Origin: JAUIAI01 sp050633665
GTDB taxonomy: Bacteria > Pseudomonadota > Gammaproteobacteria > Burkholderiales > Burkholderiaceae_E
Reading direction: 5' to 3'
Assembly: GCA_050633665.1 (NCBI GenBank)
Contig: JBOEGY010000007.1
Location: 310,001 to 374,000, forward strand
Length of the DNA stretch: 64,000 nt
Shown: positions 9,101 through 17,697 of the stretch, one piece after another
Layout: each line of letters opens with the position of its first letter
How positions within the stretch are numbered: the stretch's first letter is position 1
Notes under the pieces: generated by a model
Databases searched by the model: none
What the model was told of the DNA's origin: nothing
What the model saw: only the letters and a program-made list of their open reading frames with translations
Translations under genes and position numbers: made by a program

Positions 9101-10211
9101 CCAGGCCACTGTCAATCACGAAGCGAATCCCGGGCACCGTTAGCGACGTCTCAGCAACATTGGTTGCAAGCACGACCCGGCGCCCGCCGGACGGACTGAA
9201 GACTTTTTGCTGCTCGGCAACCGAAAGCCGGGCAAAGAGCGGCACGATTTCCATCGCCCCTTTGCCTATTGGTCCGCGGCGCGAGCTTAGCGCTTTGGTG
9301 TGCGCACGGTTTAAATGCTCTGCAACTTCGCGAATTTCACGCTCGCCAGGCAAGAAAACCAGAATGTCGCCGGTTTGTTCACGCCACAGGTATTGCACGG
9401 CTGATTCAATCCTGGCGGGCAGTTCAGTCTCGTCGTCTTCGTCCTCACTGGCGGCATCACCCGGAAGATCCTCCTCATAAACAATCTTGACCGGATAGAG
9501 TCGGCCGGACACCTGAATGACGGGCGCCGGCTGACCGGGCCGGCCAAAATGGCTGGCGAAACGATCCGCATCGATTGTTGCCGAGGTAATCACCACCTTG
9601 AGATCATGCCGGCGAGGCCCGTCCAGCAACCGCTTCAGATAGCCCAGTAAGAAATCAATATTGAGGCTGCGCTCATGAGCCTCGTCGATAATAATGGTGT
9701 CGTATTGCTGCAGGTTCGGATCAGACTGAATCTCGGCCAGCAGAATTCCGTCGGTCATGATCTTGAAAACCGTGCCGGGATTCAGTTGCTCGTTAAACCG
9801 AACCTTGTAGCCAACATGCATTCCCAGTGGCGTGCCGATTTCTTCAGCAAGCCGCCGGGCCACTGCCGAGGCTGCAATTCGCCGGGGCTGGGTATGGCCG
9901 ATTCGCCCGGCGCGTCCCTGCCCGACTGAAGCACAGATTTTCGGAATCTGAGTGGTTTTGCCCGACCCGGTTTCGCCGCAGACAACCACCACCGGATGCG
10001 CCGACACGGCCTTGGCTATCTGATCGCGAACCGCGCTGACCGGAAGTTCGTCCGGGTAGCTGAGCGGCGGCAAAACGAGCGGGCTGTATGGGGTTACAGG
10101 CTTCTGTGCGGCGCGAGGCCCGCCCGGCCTCTTGCCGCGCCCACGGCGTCTGGGCCTGGTAGCGGGCTGGTCGCCGGACTGGCGTGGTGGACGGGCAACC
10201 GAATTAGACAT
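6114..10211 (-). CDS. hrpA: ATP-dependent RNA helicase HrpA
   Basis: DEAH-box RNA helicase of 1365 residues, the usual size of long HrpA, implicated in mRNA processing and rescue of stalled ribosomes. After a basic Pro/Arg-rich N-terminus come motif I GETGSGKT (about 79-86), motif II DEAH (176-179), motif III TSAT, motif V NVAETSLTVPG, and motif VI QRAGRCGR. The DUF3418-type C-terminal region characteristic of HrpA fills the last 600 residues. ATG 10211 is chosen over an in-frame TTG three codons earlier. It sits divergent to argA with a 120-base gap, an order common in betaproteobacteria. Confidence 0.95.
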   Translation of the reverse strand: MSNSVARPPRQSGDQPATRPRRRGRGKRPGGPRAAQKPVTPYSPLVLPPLSYPDELPVSAVRDQIAKAVSAHPVVVVCGETGSGKTTQIPKICASVGQGRAGRIGHTQPRRIAASAVARRLAEEIGTPLGMHVGYKVRFNEQLNPGTVFKIMTDGILLAEIQSDPNLQQYDTIIIDEAHERSLNIDFLLGYLKRLLDGPRRHDLKVVITSATIDADRFASHFGRPGQPAPVIQVSGRLYPVKIVYEEDLPGDAASEDEDDETELPARIESAVQYLWREQTGDILVFLPGEREIREVAEHLNRAHTKALSSRRGPIGKGAMEIVPLFARLSVAEQQKVFSPSGGRRVVLATNVAETSLTVPGIRFVIDSGLARVKRYRLRGKVEQLQIEPISLAAANQRAGRCGRVADGICVRLYGSPETEPRPEFTDPEVLRSSLAAVILRMKSLRLGPVEAFPFIDVPHSRAVTDGYALLAELGAVDGQRQITPIGRQLARLPLDPRIARMLLAARDDACLDELIIIAAFLAVQDPRDRPLEAQQAADQAHRKFADPTSDFLGILRLWRFSRQADQDRRTAGESRRSLSRTYERHFLSARRMREWADVRTQLAQSVAELKWPLNQEPAKPERVHRTLLTGLLGNLGFLAPDQKQYQGTHQTRFSVHPSSVLTRKSPRWIMCAEMVDTARLYGRTAAGVQPDWIEKAAAHLLSRSFSDPLWSKKAGQAIVYERATLYGLQIYAQRRTPLRHQDSALARTMFIRHALVEDDWLEASRAGHLPFLAHNRKLIASIRKLEDQIRRPDLLVDQDFLQQWFESRIPTTVCDGRSLEKWYQKQSKDEPGLLRFSREELLRKEAAGVDSSDFPRMLLMRGAEYALTYRFDPGADDDGVTLEVPIALLNQVDADRCEWLVPGLLPTKVTALAKSLPQRIRRHLVPLPAYAQGFVERQLANSRGAYEQTLVETLRQDIAEQRRVQAQTSDFRPDTLPAHLFMRFRVVDADGRLLGASRQLAPLQAQHGSQARGAFREAFAVAARQGKPVVARAQESSGVDLPEAPALSPPASSQASGAAPETQAPAGGGLQSMIGERQQKWPLAALPEIVEVTPPGSDARIVGFPALVDQGDAVSVEVLDDERTARQKHRLGVRRLLIIACRSKLKSLHRSGLEGQKLIVAYARVGNDDSLRRSIDAAVVDRACAGQELPVTREQYDQLLELVRGRVSLIGAEVQRRLDDILAEYTLTMRKRQSARAAAGEDHVRMALADIDQQLERLIFDGFVASIPAEQFGHLPRYLKAIVIRLTNMRAEPQREIKYTQELKSLTQRYERLRERQRDQADPELDQFRWLLEELRVSLFAQALRTPMPVSIKRLNKILERVGA

Positions 10212-10331
10212 TCCCGCCAATTATAATCGCCTGACAGACGTTTACAGCCAATATCCGAAAAACCTTGTTCAGCGTAGAGTTTGACCTATCACTGAAGACC
10301 AGCGACGCTGAGCCAGACTGCGAAATCACCC

Positions 10332-11702
10332 ATGAGCCAAAGTGCCTTGCCAGAACCGGTAAACGACCCTTCAGCCGAGCAGGCTGACGCCGCGCAAGCC
10401 GACCGACAATTTGTCCAGTGGCTACGCGAGGTAGCGCCGTATATCCATGCCTTTCGAGGCAAGACCTTTGTCGTGGGAGTGGCCGGCGAACTGTTCACCA
10501 ATGGTCACTTGAACCATCTGGTTCAGGATCTCAGTCTGCTCAACGCCATGGGTATGCGTATTGTGCTGGTGTTCGGCTCGCGACCACAAGTCAGTGAACA
10601 ACTGAAACTGCGCCATATCGAAGACTGTTTCTCAGGTTCATTGAGAGTCACCGACGGTGCTGCGCTCGAGTGTGTCAAAGAGGCTGTCGGCGAGCTGCGC
10701 CTCGACCTGGAAGCCGCTTTTTCTCAAGGGCTGCCCAATACGCCGATGCAACATGCGTCGGTTCGTGTGGTCTCCGGCAATTTTGTCGCGGCCCGCCCGA
10801 TAGGCGTGGTCAACGGGGTTGACCATCACCATACCGGCCTGGCCCGGAAAATAGATACTCAATCGCTGCGCTTCGCGCTGGACAGTGGCGCGATCGTTTT
10901 GATGGCCCCGCTTGGATTCAGCCCGACCGGGGAAGCCTTCAACCTGACAATGGAAGATGTCGCCAGCCGAACCGCAATAGAGCTTGGCGCCGACAAACTG
11001 ATTTTTCTAACCGAAGTTGACGGCGTCACGGACGAATCCGGTGAACTGCTAGGAGAGATTTCGGAAGCGCAGGCACACCGCCTGCTGGCGGCGAATCACC
11101 TGAATACCGATACCAGTGACTATCTTCGGCATGCGCTGAAGGCATGTGAAACCGGTGTCGCCAGGGCGCACGTCCTGCCATTCAAGGTCGATGGCAGTGT
11201 GTTGCTCGAACTGTTTACGCACGACGGCGTCGGCAGCATGCTGGTTGAGGAAACCCTCGAATCCCTGCGTCGGGCCACGCTCGACGATGTTGGCGGCATC
11301 TTGTCTATCATTCGCCCGATGGAAGAAGAAGGTATTCTGGTCGCCCGCGATCATTCGCTTATTGAGCGTGATATTGACCAATACTCCGTCATCGAACATG
11401 ACGGCGTCATTTTTGGATGCGTCGCCCTGATTCCCCAGGAAGACTCCAAAGTGGCCGAGGTCGCCTGCCTCGCAGTCAACCCCAAAGCCCAGGGGCAAGG
11501 CGATGGGGACCGATTACTCCGCCATGTCGAACAACGCGCGCGCGCGGCAGGGTTGAAACAGGTTTTTGTCCTGACCACGCGTACCATGCACTGGTTTTTG
11601 AAGCGCGGCTTCATCCGCACAATCCCGGAGAATCTGCCTGTCACGCGCCGCGACAACTACGACCGGCGCCGCGCCTCACACATCCTGATCAAAACACTCT
11701 AA
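10332..11702 (+). CDS. argA: Amino-acid N-acetyltransferase (N-acetylglutamate synthase)
   Basis: Makes N-acetyl-L-glutamate from acetyl-CoA and glutamate, the first step of arginine synthesis. The 456-residue protein has the classic two-domain form: an amino-acid kinase-like domain (about 20-290, with FVVGVAGELF and the ...GSRPQVSEQL segment) that binds arginine as feedback inhibitor, and a C-terminal GNAT acetyltransferase domain (about 310-456, with the acetyl-CoA loop VNPKAQGQGDGDRLL and the RRDNYDRRRASHILIK tail). The yggX gene follows after ten bases and is probably cotranscribed. Confidence 0.95.
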   Translation: MSQSALPEPVNDPSAEQADAAQADRQFVQWLREVAPYIHAFRGKTFVVGVAGELFTNGHLNHLVQDLSLLNAMGMRIVLVFGSRPQVSEQLKLRHIEDCFSGSLRVTDGAALECVKEAVGELRLDLEAAFSQGLPNTPMQHASVRVVSGNFVAARPIGVVNGVDHHHTGLARKIDTQSLRFALDSGAIVLMAPLGFSPTGEAFNLTMEDVASRTAIELGADKLIFLTEVDGVTDESGELLGEISEAQAHRLLAANHLNTDTSDYLRHALKACETGVARAHVLPFKVDGSVLLELFTHDGVGSMLVEETLESLRRATLDDVGGILSIIRPMEEEGILVARDHSLIERDIDQYSVIEHDGVIFGCVALIPQEDSKVAEVACLAVNPKAQGQGDGDRLLRHVEQRARAAGLKQVFVLTTRTMHWFLKRGFIRTIPENLPVTRRDNYDRRRASHILIKTL

Positions 11703-11712
11703 GGAAATATCA

Positions 11713-11985
11713 ATGACACGCATGATTCAATGCATCAAACTCGGCAAAGAGGCCGAAGGCCTTGATCTACCGCCGTATCCCGGAGAACTTGGCAAAAAAA
11801 TCTGGGAAAATGTATCAAAAGAAGCCTGGCAGGGCTGGATGACCCACCAGACTATGCTGGTCAATGAAAACCGTCTGAATCTGGCCGATGCCCGTGCACG
11901 CAAATACCTCGCGCAGCAACTTGAGGGATATTTCTTTGGTAGCGGCGCCGACCAGGTGGCCGGCTATGTCCCGCCGTCAGAGTAA
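11713..11985 (+). CDS. yggX: Probable Fe(2+)-trafficking protein
   Basis: Small cytosolic protein (90 residues) of the YggX family, linked to protection of iron-sulfur clusters and labile iron. The family start MTRMIQCIKLGKEAEGL (with the conserved Cys), the LPPYPGELG motif, and the W-x-x-W-x-x-HQTMLINE-type segment (here WQGWMTHQTMLVNENRLN) are all present. AAGGA lies seven bases before ATG 11713. It is converged on by rpiA with a 17-base gap and no clear terminator between them. Confidence 0.95.
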   Translation: MTRMIQCIKLGKEAEGLDLPPYPGELGKKIWENVSKEAWQGWMTHQTMLVNENRLNLADARARKYLAQQLEGYFFGSGADQVAGYVPPSE

Positions 11986-12002
11986 GGCCAGGAAGCTCTT
12001 AA

Positions 12003-12674
12003 CTAAGGTTTAAGGATTTTGACCCCGTCAGTGCTGGCGACCAGACATTCATCGGCGCCACGCTGAGCAAACAAACCGACTGTCACCACGCCCGGCCACT
12101 GGTTGATTTCCTGCTCCATAGCGACCGGGTCGGTAATGTGCAGCCCGGCAACATCCAGAATGCTGTTGCCATTGTCTGTGACAAAGCCGGCTCGCTCGGT
12201 GGGCACACCCCCAAGTCCGCGAAGCCGCTCGGCCACCAGGCCGACGGCCATCGGGATAATTTCCACCGGCAGTGGGAATTTGCCCAGAACCGACACAATC
12301 TTGCTCTGGTCGACTATGCAGACAAATTTGTCAGCGGCCTGGGCAATGATTTTCTCGCGGGTCAGCGCGCCGCCCCCCCCTTTGATCATCGCCAGCGACG
12401 AATCGACTTCGTCCGCACCGTCGACATACACCGGCATGGACTGCTTGCTGGCGATCATATCGTCGAGTGAAATGACCGGGATGCCCCGCTCACTGAGGCG
12501 TCGCGTCGAGGCCTCCGAGCTCGAGACGGCCGCCACAATGGTTTGCGGCGCCTCCGGCAACAGGTCAATAAAATGGTTAACGGTAGACCCGGTTCCCACC
12601 CCTAATACCGCGCCATCCTGGACCCGTTCGAGGGCGACACGCGCGGCAGCTTTTTTCAGATCATCTGCATTCAT
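12003..12674 (-). CDS. rpiA: Ribose-5-phosphate isomerase A
   Basis: Interconverts ribose 5-phosphate and ribulose 5-phosphate in the pentose phosphate pathway. At 223 residues it is full length. Motifs visible: VGTGSTVNHFIDLL (phosphate loop), VYVDGADEVD (catalytic Asp region), IKGGGGALTREKI (active-site lysine and Glu/Arg region), and PVEIIPMA. It starts at ATG 12674. The HDOD gene lies 31 bases upstream on the same strand, so read-through from the flgKL operon is possible. Confidence 0.96.
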   Translation of the reverse strand: MNADDLKKAAARVALERVQDGAVLGVGTGSTVNHFIDLLPEAPQTIVAAVSSSEASTRRLSERGIPVISLDDMIASKQSMPVYVDGADEVDSSLAMIKGGGGALTREKIIAQAADKFVCIVDQSKIVSVLGKFPLPVEIIPMAVGLVAERLRGLGGVPTERAGFVTDNGNSILDVAGLHITDPVAMEQEINQWPGVVTVGLFAQRGADECLVASTDGVKILKP

Positions 12675-12705
12675 GACCCGAAGTTTACGCTACTGATCGC
12701 CCGGA

Positions 12706-13857
12706 TTACTTCTGGTTTTCGGTCATGCTCGCATCACCCAGGGCTTTGACCAGCGCGGTGTTGCAGTCGGCACGCTCGACGAACGCATCGGTCATCGCAT
12801 CATCGGTTCCCTTCCCCGGACGAGCTTCCAGTTTGGTGACCAGATTCAGGTAAGGCATGTACTGGCCCTGTTGCGCAACCAGGGCGTCATGAACCCCTTC
12901 GGGAATCTGTAACCGGGAAAACAGCGACTCGAACGACTCATTGAACAGTTTGTCGAGCAGTGAGAACACGCCGAGAATAAATGCTTCATCCTTGGATTCA
13001 GAACCAAGTACATCACCAACCAGGGCCTCCAACAGGAACCCGCGTCGCAGCGAAGCAAACATCAACGGTTTTAAATCAGGGTCTTTTGCCGCGGTAGCGA
13101 GTAACAAGGCCAGCCATTTCTTGAGTCTTTGCATTCCGATCATCATCACCGCGTGCTGAATAGACTGGACTTCAACTCTCAGCCCGAATGCCGCGGAGTT
13201 CAGGTAGCGCAGCAGCCGAAACGACAGTGACGGATCCTGTTTGAACACGGGCTCCAGTGCATCGGCATCGGCGTTGGCATTAACCAGCGCCAGCAAACGG
13301 CCAATCACCTCAAAGCTGGGGTTGTTTCCACTGCCTTCGCTCTTGGCCACCAGATCGTCAATCGGCCACCCGATCCCTCGTTCGGCACCGGCCTCGAATG
13401 CCTGGACTGTCTCCTCGATCGTTGCCAGACCGTCGCAGGCGAACGGCTTCTCGGCAGTGGCGCCAGCCGAGACAACCGTCATCTCGATTGCGGCCAGGAC
13501 CGGATCCGAAAGCCGGGAGATCAGATCTCCGGCCAGATAGAGTCGGAAACCACTTGCCTGCAGGCTTGTCAGACTAGCCTCACCTTCCGGCGTCTGACCC
13601 CATTCGACACCCAGCCCCAGAACGCAGTTTCCAACCGGCGTCACGCCGGCCAGCGCTTCATCGGGAGCGGAGCCACGGACATCAATCAGCAGATCGCCAG
13701 CGTCTTCGGGCCATGCCTGGGACAGCTCGGAATAGATTTCACTGACGGCCAGGGTTTTCCCAGGGCTTGAAGGCACGACCGACAACCGTGTCGCGACGAT
13801 GTCGCGCCCTTTACCAAGAACCGGTTCATAGCCAAGAAGTGCGTTGGACAAAGTCAT
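12706..13857 (-). CDS. HDOD-domain signalling protein with degenerate EAL-like N-terminus
   Basis: 383-residue cytoplasmic protein. The N-terminal half (about 1-170) resembles the YuxH-type degenerate EAL region, without the E-x-L catalytic motif, so no c-di-GMP hydrolysis is expected. The C-terminal half is an HDOD domain: NPSFEVIGRLLALVN, DPSLSFRLLRYLNSAAFG, VQSIQHAVMMIGMQRLKKWL and the EAFILGVFSLLDKL segment are the typical helices. HDOD proteins act in signal transduction, often on motility. The gene starts 27 bases after the flgL stop with GGAG upstream, so it is likely the last gene of the flg operon and its product a flagellar-regulon member (inference). Confidence 0.85.
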   Translation of the reverse strand: MTLSNALLGYEPVLGKGRDIVATRLSVVPSSPGKTLAVSEIYSELSQAWPEDAGDLLIDVRGSAPDEALAGVTPVGNCVLGLGVEWGQTPEGEASLTSLQASGFRLYLAGDLISRLSDPVLAAIEMTVVSAGATAEKPFACDGLATIEETVQAFEAGAERGIGWPIDDLVAKSEGSGNNPSFEVIGRLLALVNANADADALEPVFKQDPSLSFRLLRYLNSAAFGLRVEVQSIQHAVMMIGMQRLKKWLALLLATAAKDPDLKPLMFASLRRGFLLEALVGDVLGSESKDEAFILGVFSLLDKLFNESFESLFSRLQIPEGVHDALVAQQGQYMPYLNLVTKLEARPGKGTDDAMTDAFVERADCNTALVKALGDASMTENQK

Positions 13858-13883
13858 GCTCGAAAAACTCCAAAAATGGGTTG

Positions 13884-14801
13884 CTAGCGGATATAGTTAA
13901 AGAGAGAGAGACCGGAAATCTGCGCGTAAGTCTGCATCGCTGCATCAAGCTGGGTGCTCTTTGCCTGCATAGACGAAATAGCCTCGGCCATATCGACACC
14001 AGACAAGCTGGACAAACGCTGAGTGGCAAGCTCCTGGCCGGCGGCCAGGCTTTGTTCGGCCAGATCAGCCATCACCATTTGTTCGCCCAGTTCGGCCCGA
14101 ACACCGCTGAAACGATTCATGGCGGCATCTATGTCATCCAGGGCTGCGGACACATTGGTGTGTAGCAAGACGCTATCCATGCCAGTGTCTTCCAGCGCGC
14201 TGGCAACATCATTCATGATGTCGAATACTGCTTCGACGCCCGCCCCCGAAGAGGTGCCAAACAAATATCGGCCGTCCACACTGGTGCTCAACTCGGTCCG
14301 CTCGCCTGTCAACTGCCGGCCGGCATCGGCCCGATATTCGATGCCGTTGGCGCCTTCGACAAAAGGCTCTTGCCGGGTTCCGGCCCCAGCAAAAATATAG
14401 CCGCCCAGACCGTCGCTGCGATTAGCCATGTTGAACAACTGGTCACGCAGGCTGCGTAACTCATGGGCGTACAGTTCACGGTCTTCCGGCGAACTGGAAT
14501 CATTATTGGCAGCAAGCAGAATCTCGCGAGAGCGCTGAAAGACCTCTGTGCCTTCCGCCACCGCACCCTCAGCCTGAGAGAGTTTGAGCTTGGCGAAACT
14601 GACCATGCGTGCCTCTACATCCAATCGGGCGACATCAGAGCGACTGCGCTCGATCTGAGCGGATGCCGACGGATCATCGCTGGGTTTAAGCACGCGCTTT
14701 CCCGTGGTGATTTGCTTTTGCAGATCGCCCAATTCAGTCTGGCGATCCGTGATCAAGTCGATGGATTGCCTGACTTGTTGTGCGGTTGAGATTCTGTCCA
14801 T
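13884..14801 (-). CDS. flgL: Flagellar hook-associated protein 3 (hook-filament junction)
   Basis: Second junction protein between hook and filament. It is 305 residues, with flagellin-like ends: the N-terminal RISTAQQVRQSIDLI... and KPSDDPSA segment, and the C-terminal coiled region ending LDAAMQTYAQISGLSLFNYIR, with the Ile-Arg terminus typical of FlgL. ATG 14801 is preceded by AGGA and lies 15 bases after the flgK stop. It is exported through the flagellar type III apparatus, with the FlgN-like protein (25442-25780) the probable chaperone. Confidence 0.95.
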   Translation of the reverse strand: MDRISTAQQVRQSIDLITDRQTELGDLQKQITTGKRVLKPSDDPSASAQIERSRSDVARLDVEARMVSFAKLKLSQAEGAVAEGTEVFQRSREILLAANNDSSSPEDRELYAHELRSLRDQLFNMANRSDGLGGYIFAGAGTRQEPFVEGANGIEYRADAGRQLTGERTELSTSVDGRYLFGTSSGAGVEAVFDIMNDVASALEDTGMDSVLLHTNVSAALDDIDAAMNRFSGVRAELGEQMVMADLAEQSLAAGQELATQRLSSLSGVDMAEAISSMQAKSTQLDAAMQTYAQISGLSLFNYIR

Positions 14802-14816
14802 AGCGAAGCGTCCTGG

Positions 14817-16694
14817 TTAACGACCGATCGTCAGCAGTGAATCGAACATGACCTGGGCAGTTGAAATGACTTTCGCCGCGGCCTGATAAGCTTGTTGGTA
14901 TTGCAAAAGTCGCGCAGCCTCTTCGTCCAGATTCACGCCCGAGACCGAATCGCGTGCGCCCTGAGCACTGTTCTTCCAGATTTCAGATTGCACTTCATCA
15001 GCTTTTGCCGACTGAGTACGGGCGCCGACTTCGCCGATCAGACTACTCACTGACTCGGTCACCGTATTGCCGTCGGCCAGTGGCTCGTTGCTCAAAGCCA
15101 GTATCGCCCGGGCGTTTCGGTTATCGGCGGACGGGTCCGCAGTAGGGCCTACGGTCAGGGTATCGCCCAATTGGGGAGTTCCAGTCATCGTCAGCGTCCA
15201 GCCGTTAAAACTGAAGGCTTCTCCGGGCGCGTAGGTCAATCCGGTTGGATTGCCGGTACCAGCACCCGAAACATCGAATGAGTCCGGCCCGGTGAAAGTC
15301 AGCGTGACCGGCGCTGTCGTATTAGCCCCAGCGTCGGTGACGGCGAACGAGGCTCCCGCGAGTGATCCGCGATTGCCTTCTCCGGTCACGGGTATTGCCG
15401 GATAAGCGTTCGCCCATTGACTGGGCGATTGCATTGCGATCGAGAAATCCTTGGCAATCGCGGTAGCGGATCGAATACCGATGATGTCGCCTTCGGCCAG
15501 CGCCCCGCTATCCAGACTGAAAGTCAGGCCGTCAACAGTTTGAGGCAAACCAGTCAGCGTCGTTTGCTGGTCATCGGACAACCGGGTCAGAATGAGGTCG
15601 CCGCCCTGCATCTCCAAGGTGTAGTCAGATGCTTTCAACACACTGCCATCGACAACTTGCGCACTTATTTGCGCGTCGCCGGTATTGATGGAAGCCGCAA
15701 CGGTTACAGGCGCTGAAATCTGAAACAAGGCCGAACCCGGTTGACCATCACGGTCCAGACCATTGGCTTGTTGCTGGTTGTACCCCTCAGTCAGCGCGGC
15801 AGCCATCTGTCCGAGGCGCGCACTGGCATCACGCAAGTCTTCATTATAGAACTCGAACAAGCCAGCGAGTTTGCCGCCGCCCAGTAAGTCATCGTTCAGC
15901 GGCAGATCCCGATCCCCTGTCTGCAGGTTCAATCCGAGACGTCCGGGATCCCGGACGTCTATCCCGACCGAAAGAGTGGACGCGGTCTGGGAAATCACCA
16001 ATGCATCACCGGTAGCGCCAAACAGCGACACGGTACCGTTGTCATTGATATGACTATTGACCCGTATTGACTCGCTGATTGTCGAAACCAGCTGATCCCG
16101 CCGGTCGAGCAAGTCGTTCTGATTCGAGTGAACCGTATCGCTCGCGTTGATCTGGCCGTTAACTTCTGCCAGCTCCTGCAAGCGGTCATTGATACTGGTT
16201 GCAACCGCCCGCGCTTGTGCCAGCGTATCGTCGGCGATCCGCTCCATTTCACCATGCGTGCCATTGATCGTCTTGGCCAACTCGGTTGCCCGGTGCAAGG
16301 CAACCGACCGGGTCGCGTCATCGAACGGTTGATTGACCATATCAGCCACGCCGGCATTGAACGTATCGTAGCGTGCACCAATACCACTGTCGGAATTCGA
16401 GAATATCTGATCCAGACGATCGAGAGAGTTGGCCCGGGCCTGACTGGCCGCCAGCGCGGACTTGGACATGTCCAGCTCGCGCGCGAGAAACTCATCATAT
16501 TGGCGCTCAACAGCCGTTACCTCAACGCCACCACCAATATAGCCACCAACCAACAACTGACCTTCGCGCGCAGCGACATTCACTTCCTGGCGCGAATAAC
16601 CTGGAGTCGACGCATTGGCAATGTTATTGCTGGTTGCCTGCAACCGGGTGTGCGCAGCATGCAATGCTGACGCACCGATGTCTAATACGCCCAT
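14817..16694 (-). CDS. flgK: Flagellar hook-associated protein 1
   Basis: First junction protein on the distal hook. It is 625 residues with the N-terminal LDIGASALHAAHTRLQATSNNIANASTPGYSRQ region (rod/hook-type start motif) and the C-terminal VNLDEEAARLLQYQQAYQAAAKVISTAQ heptad segment shared with other axial proteins. The middle (about 330-550) is a variable, Thr/Gly/Asn-rich surface domain. GGAG lies seven bases before ATG 16694. It follows flgJ after 28 bases. Confidence 0.96.
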   Translation of the reverse strand: MGVLDIGASALHAAHTRLQATSNNIANASTPGYSRQEVNVAAREGQLLVGGYIGGGVEVTAVERQYDEFLARELDMSKSALAASQARANSLDRLDQIFSNSDSGIGARYDTFNAGVADMVNQPFDDATRSVALHRATELAKTINGTHGEMERIADDTLAQARAVATSINDRLQELAEVNGQINASDTVHSNQNDLLDRRDQLVSTISESIRVNSHINDNGTVSLFGATGDALVISQTASTLSVGIDVRDPGRLGLNLQTGDRDLPLNDDLLGGGKLAGLFEFYNEDLRDASARLGQMAAALTEGYNQQQANGLDRDGQPGSALFQISAPVTVAASINTGDAQISAQVVDGSVLKASDYTLEMQGGDLILTRLSDDQQTTLTGLPQTVDGLTFSLDSGALAEGDIIGIRSATAIAKDFSIAMQSPSQWANAYPAIPVTGEGNRGSLAGASFAVTDAGANTTAPVTLTFTGPDSFDVSGAGTGNPTGLTYAPGEAFSFNGWTLTMTGTPQLGDTLTVGPTADPSADNRNARAILALSNEPLADGNTVTESVSSLIGEVGARTQSAKADEVQSEIWKNSAQGARDSVSGVNLDEEAARLLQYQQAYQAAAKVISTAQVMFDSLLTIGR

Positions 16695-16722
16695 TCAGTT
16701 TCTCCGAATCCTGACCGCTGTT

Positions 16723-17697
16723 TCATACGAATTCCGCCTGCAGTTGAACCGTCTTTTGAATGACCCGGTTCAGTTTGTCTGCGTACTGCGGATCTGTGGC
16801 ATAACCGGCCGATTGCAGCCCCCTGGCAAATTCTTCGGCCGTTCCCGCCTGACTCAGAACCCCTTGATAACGTGGGTGGCGTGTCATGAGCCCTACCCAG
16901 TCATTAAACGACTCTTCATAGGATTCATAAGCGCGGAACCGCTCCACTTGACGGGTCTTTTTCCCATCAATGAATTCAGTCGTTGTGATATCAACGGTTT
17001 CTCCAGTCCAGCGGCTGCCTGCTTTGATCCCGAACAGATTGTGCGCGGGGCGACCGTCGGGATGGTGCATCTCGCCACGTCCCCAGCCCGACTCAAGAGC
17101 TGCCTGACCAAGAATGAAAGCGGCCGGCACACCGGTTGCCTGCTCAGCAGCACTCGCATGCTCCCAGAGACGTTGCACAAATTTCGCTTCCGGTGTGGTT
17201 GCCACCGGCGCCCGGGACGCGGTAAGAGAATCCACCAGCGCGGACGGCATCCGGCTGAACGACACCCCCGAACCCGGACTGCTGACGGCCTGAGCTGACT
17301 GACTGCCGGACCGTCCCGGCGCATTCGCCGCAGCCGGAGCACCCTGGCGAAAGTTCAGAATTGACGGAACGTTACGCTGACTGGCGATCTCGGTACTCTC
17401 GCCTTCTGGCATATAGCGGGATAAGTGCTTGACCAGCGTCTCGCTCAGTCCACCCGGCTGGCCCACCATACTGGCGGTGAGCTGATCGTCCAGCATCTCC
17501 TGAGCCATCTTCCCACCCGGGCCGTTGGTCAGGCTGTTCTCTGGAATCGAGGCGCGCATTGTCTTAAGCAACTGACGCATAAACAACGCCTCGAATTGCT
17601 CAGCGGCCTGGCGCACAGCTTCACGCGGATTCTCGCCCGCAGATTTGCGCAGCTTGTCCAGTGAGCGTGAATCAATGCCGAGACTCGCCGTATCCAT
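16723..17697 (-). CDS. flgJ: Peptidoglycan hydrolase / rod cap FlgJ
   Basis: Dual-domain protein of 324 residues. The N-terminal part (about 1-105, with EQFEALFMRQLLKTMRAS and MLDDQLT) is the rod-capping scaffold. The C-terminal glucosaminidase-type domain (about 160-310, with ILGQAALESGWGRGEM carrying the catalytic Glu, NLFGIKAG, and YESYEESFNDWVGLM) opens the peptidoglycan for the rod. ATG 17697 overlaps the flgI stop as TGATG, indicating translational coupling. Confidence 0.96.
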   Translation of the reverse strand: MDTASLGIDSRSLDKLRKSAGENPREAVRQAAEQFEALFMRQLLKTMRASIPENSLTNGPGGKMAQEMLDDQLTASMVGQPGGLSETLVKHLSRYMPEGESTEIASQRNVPSILNFRQGAPAAANAPGRSGSQSAQAVSSPGSGVSFSRMPSALVDSLTASRAPVATTPEAKFVQRLWEHASAAEQATGVPAAFILGQAALESGWGRGEMHHPDGRPAHNLFGIKAGSRWTGETVDITTTEFIDGKKTRQVERFRAYESYEESFNDWVGLMTRHPRYQGVLSQAGTAEEFARGLQSAGYATDPQYADKLNRVIQKTVQLQAEFV

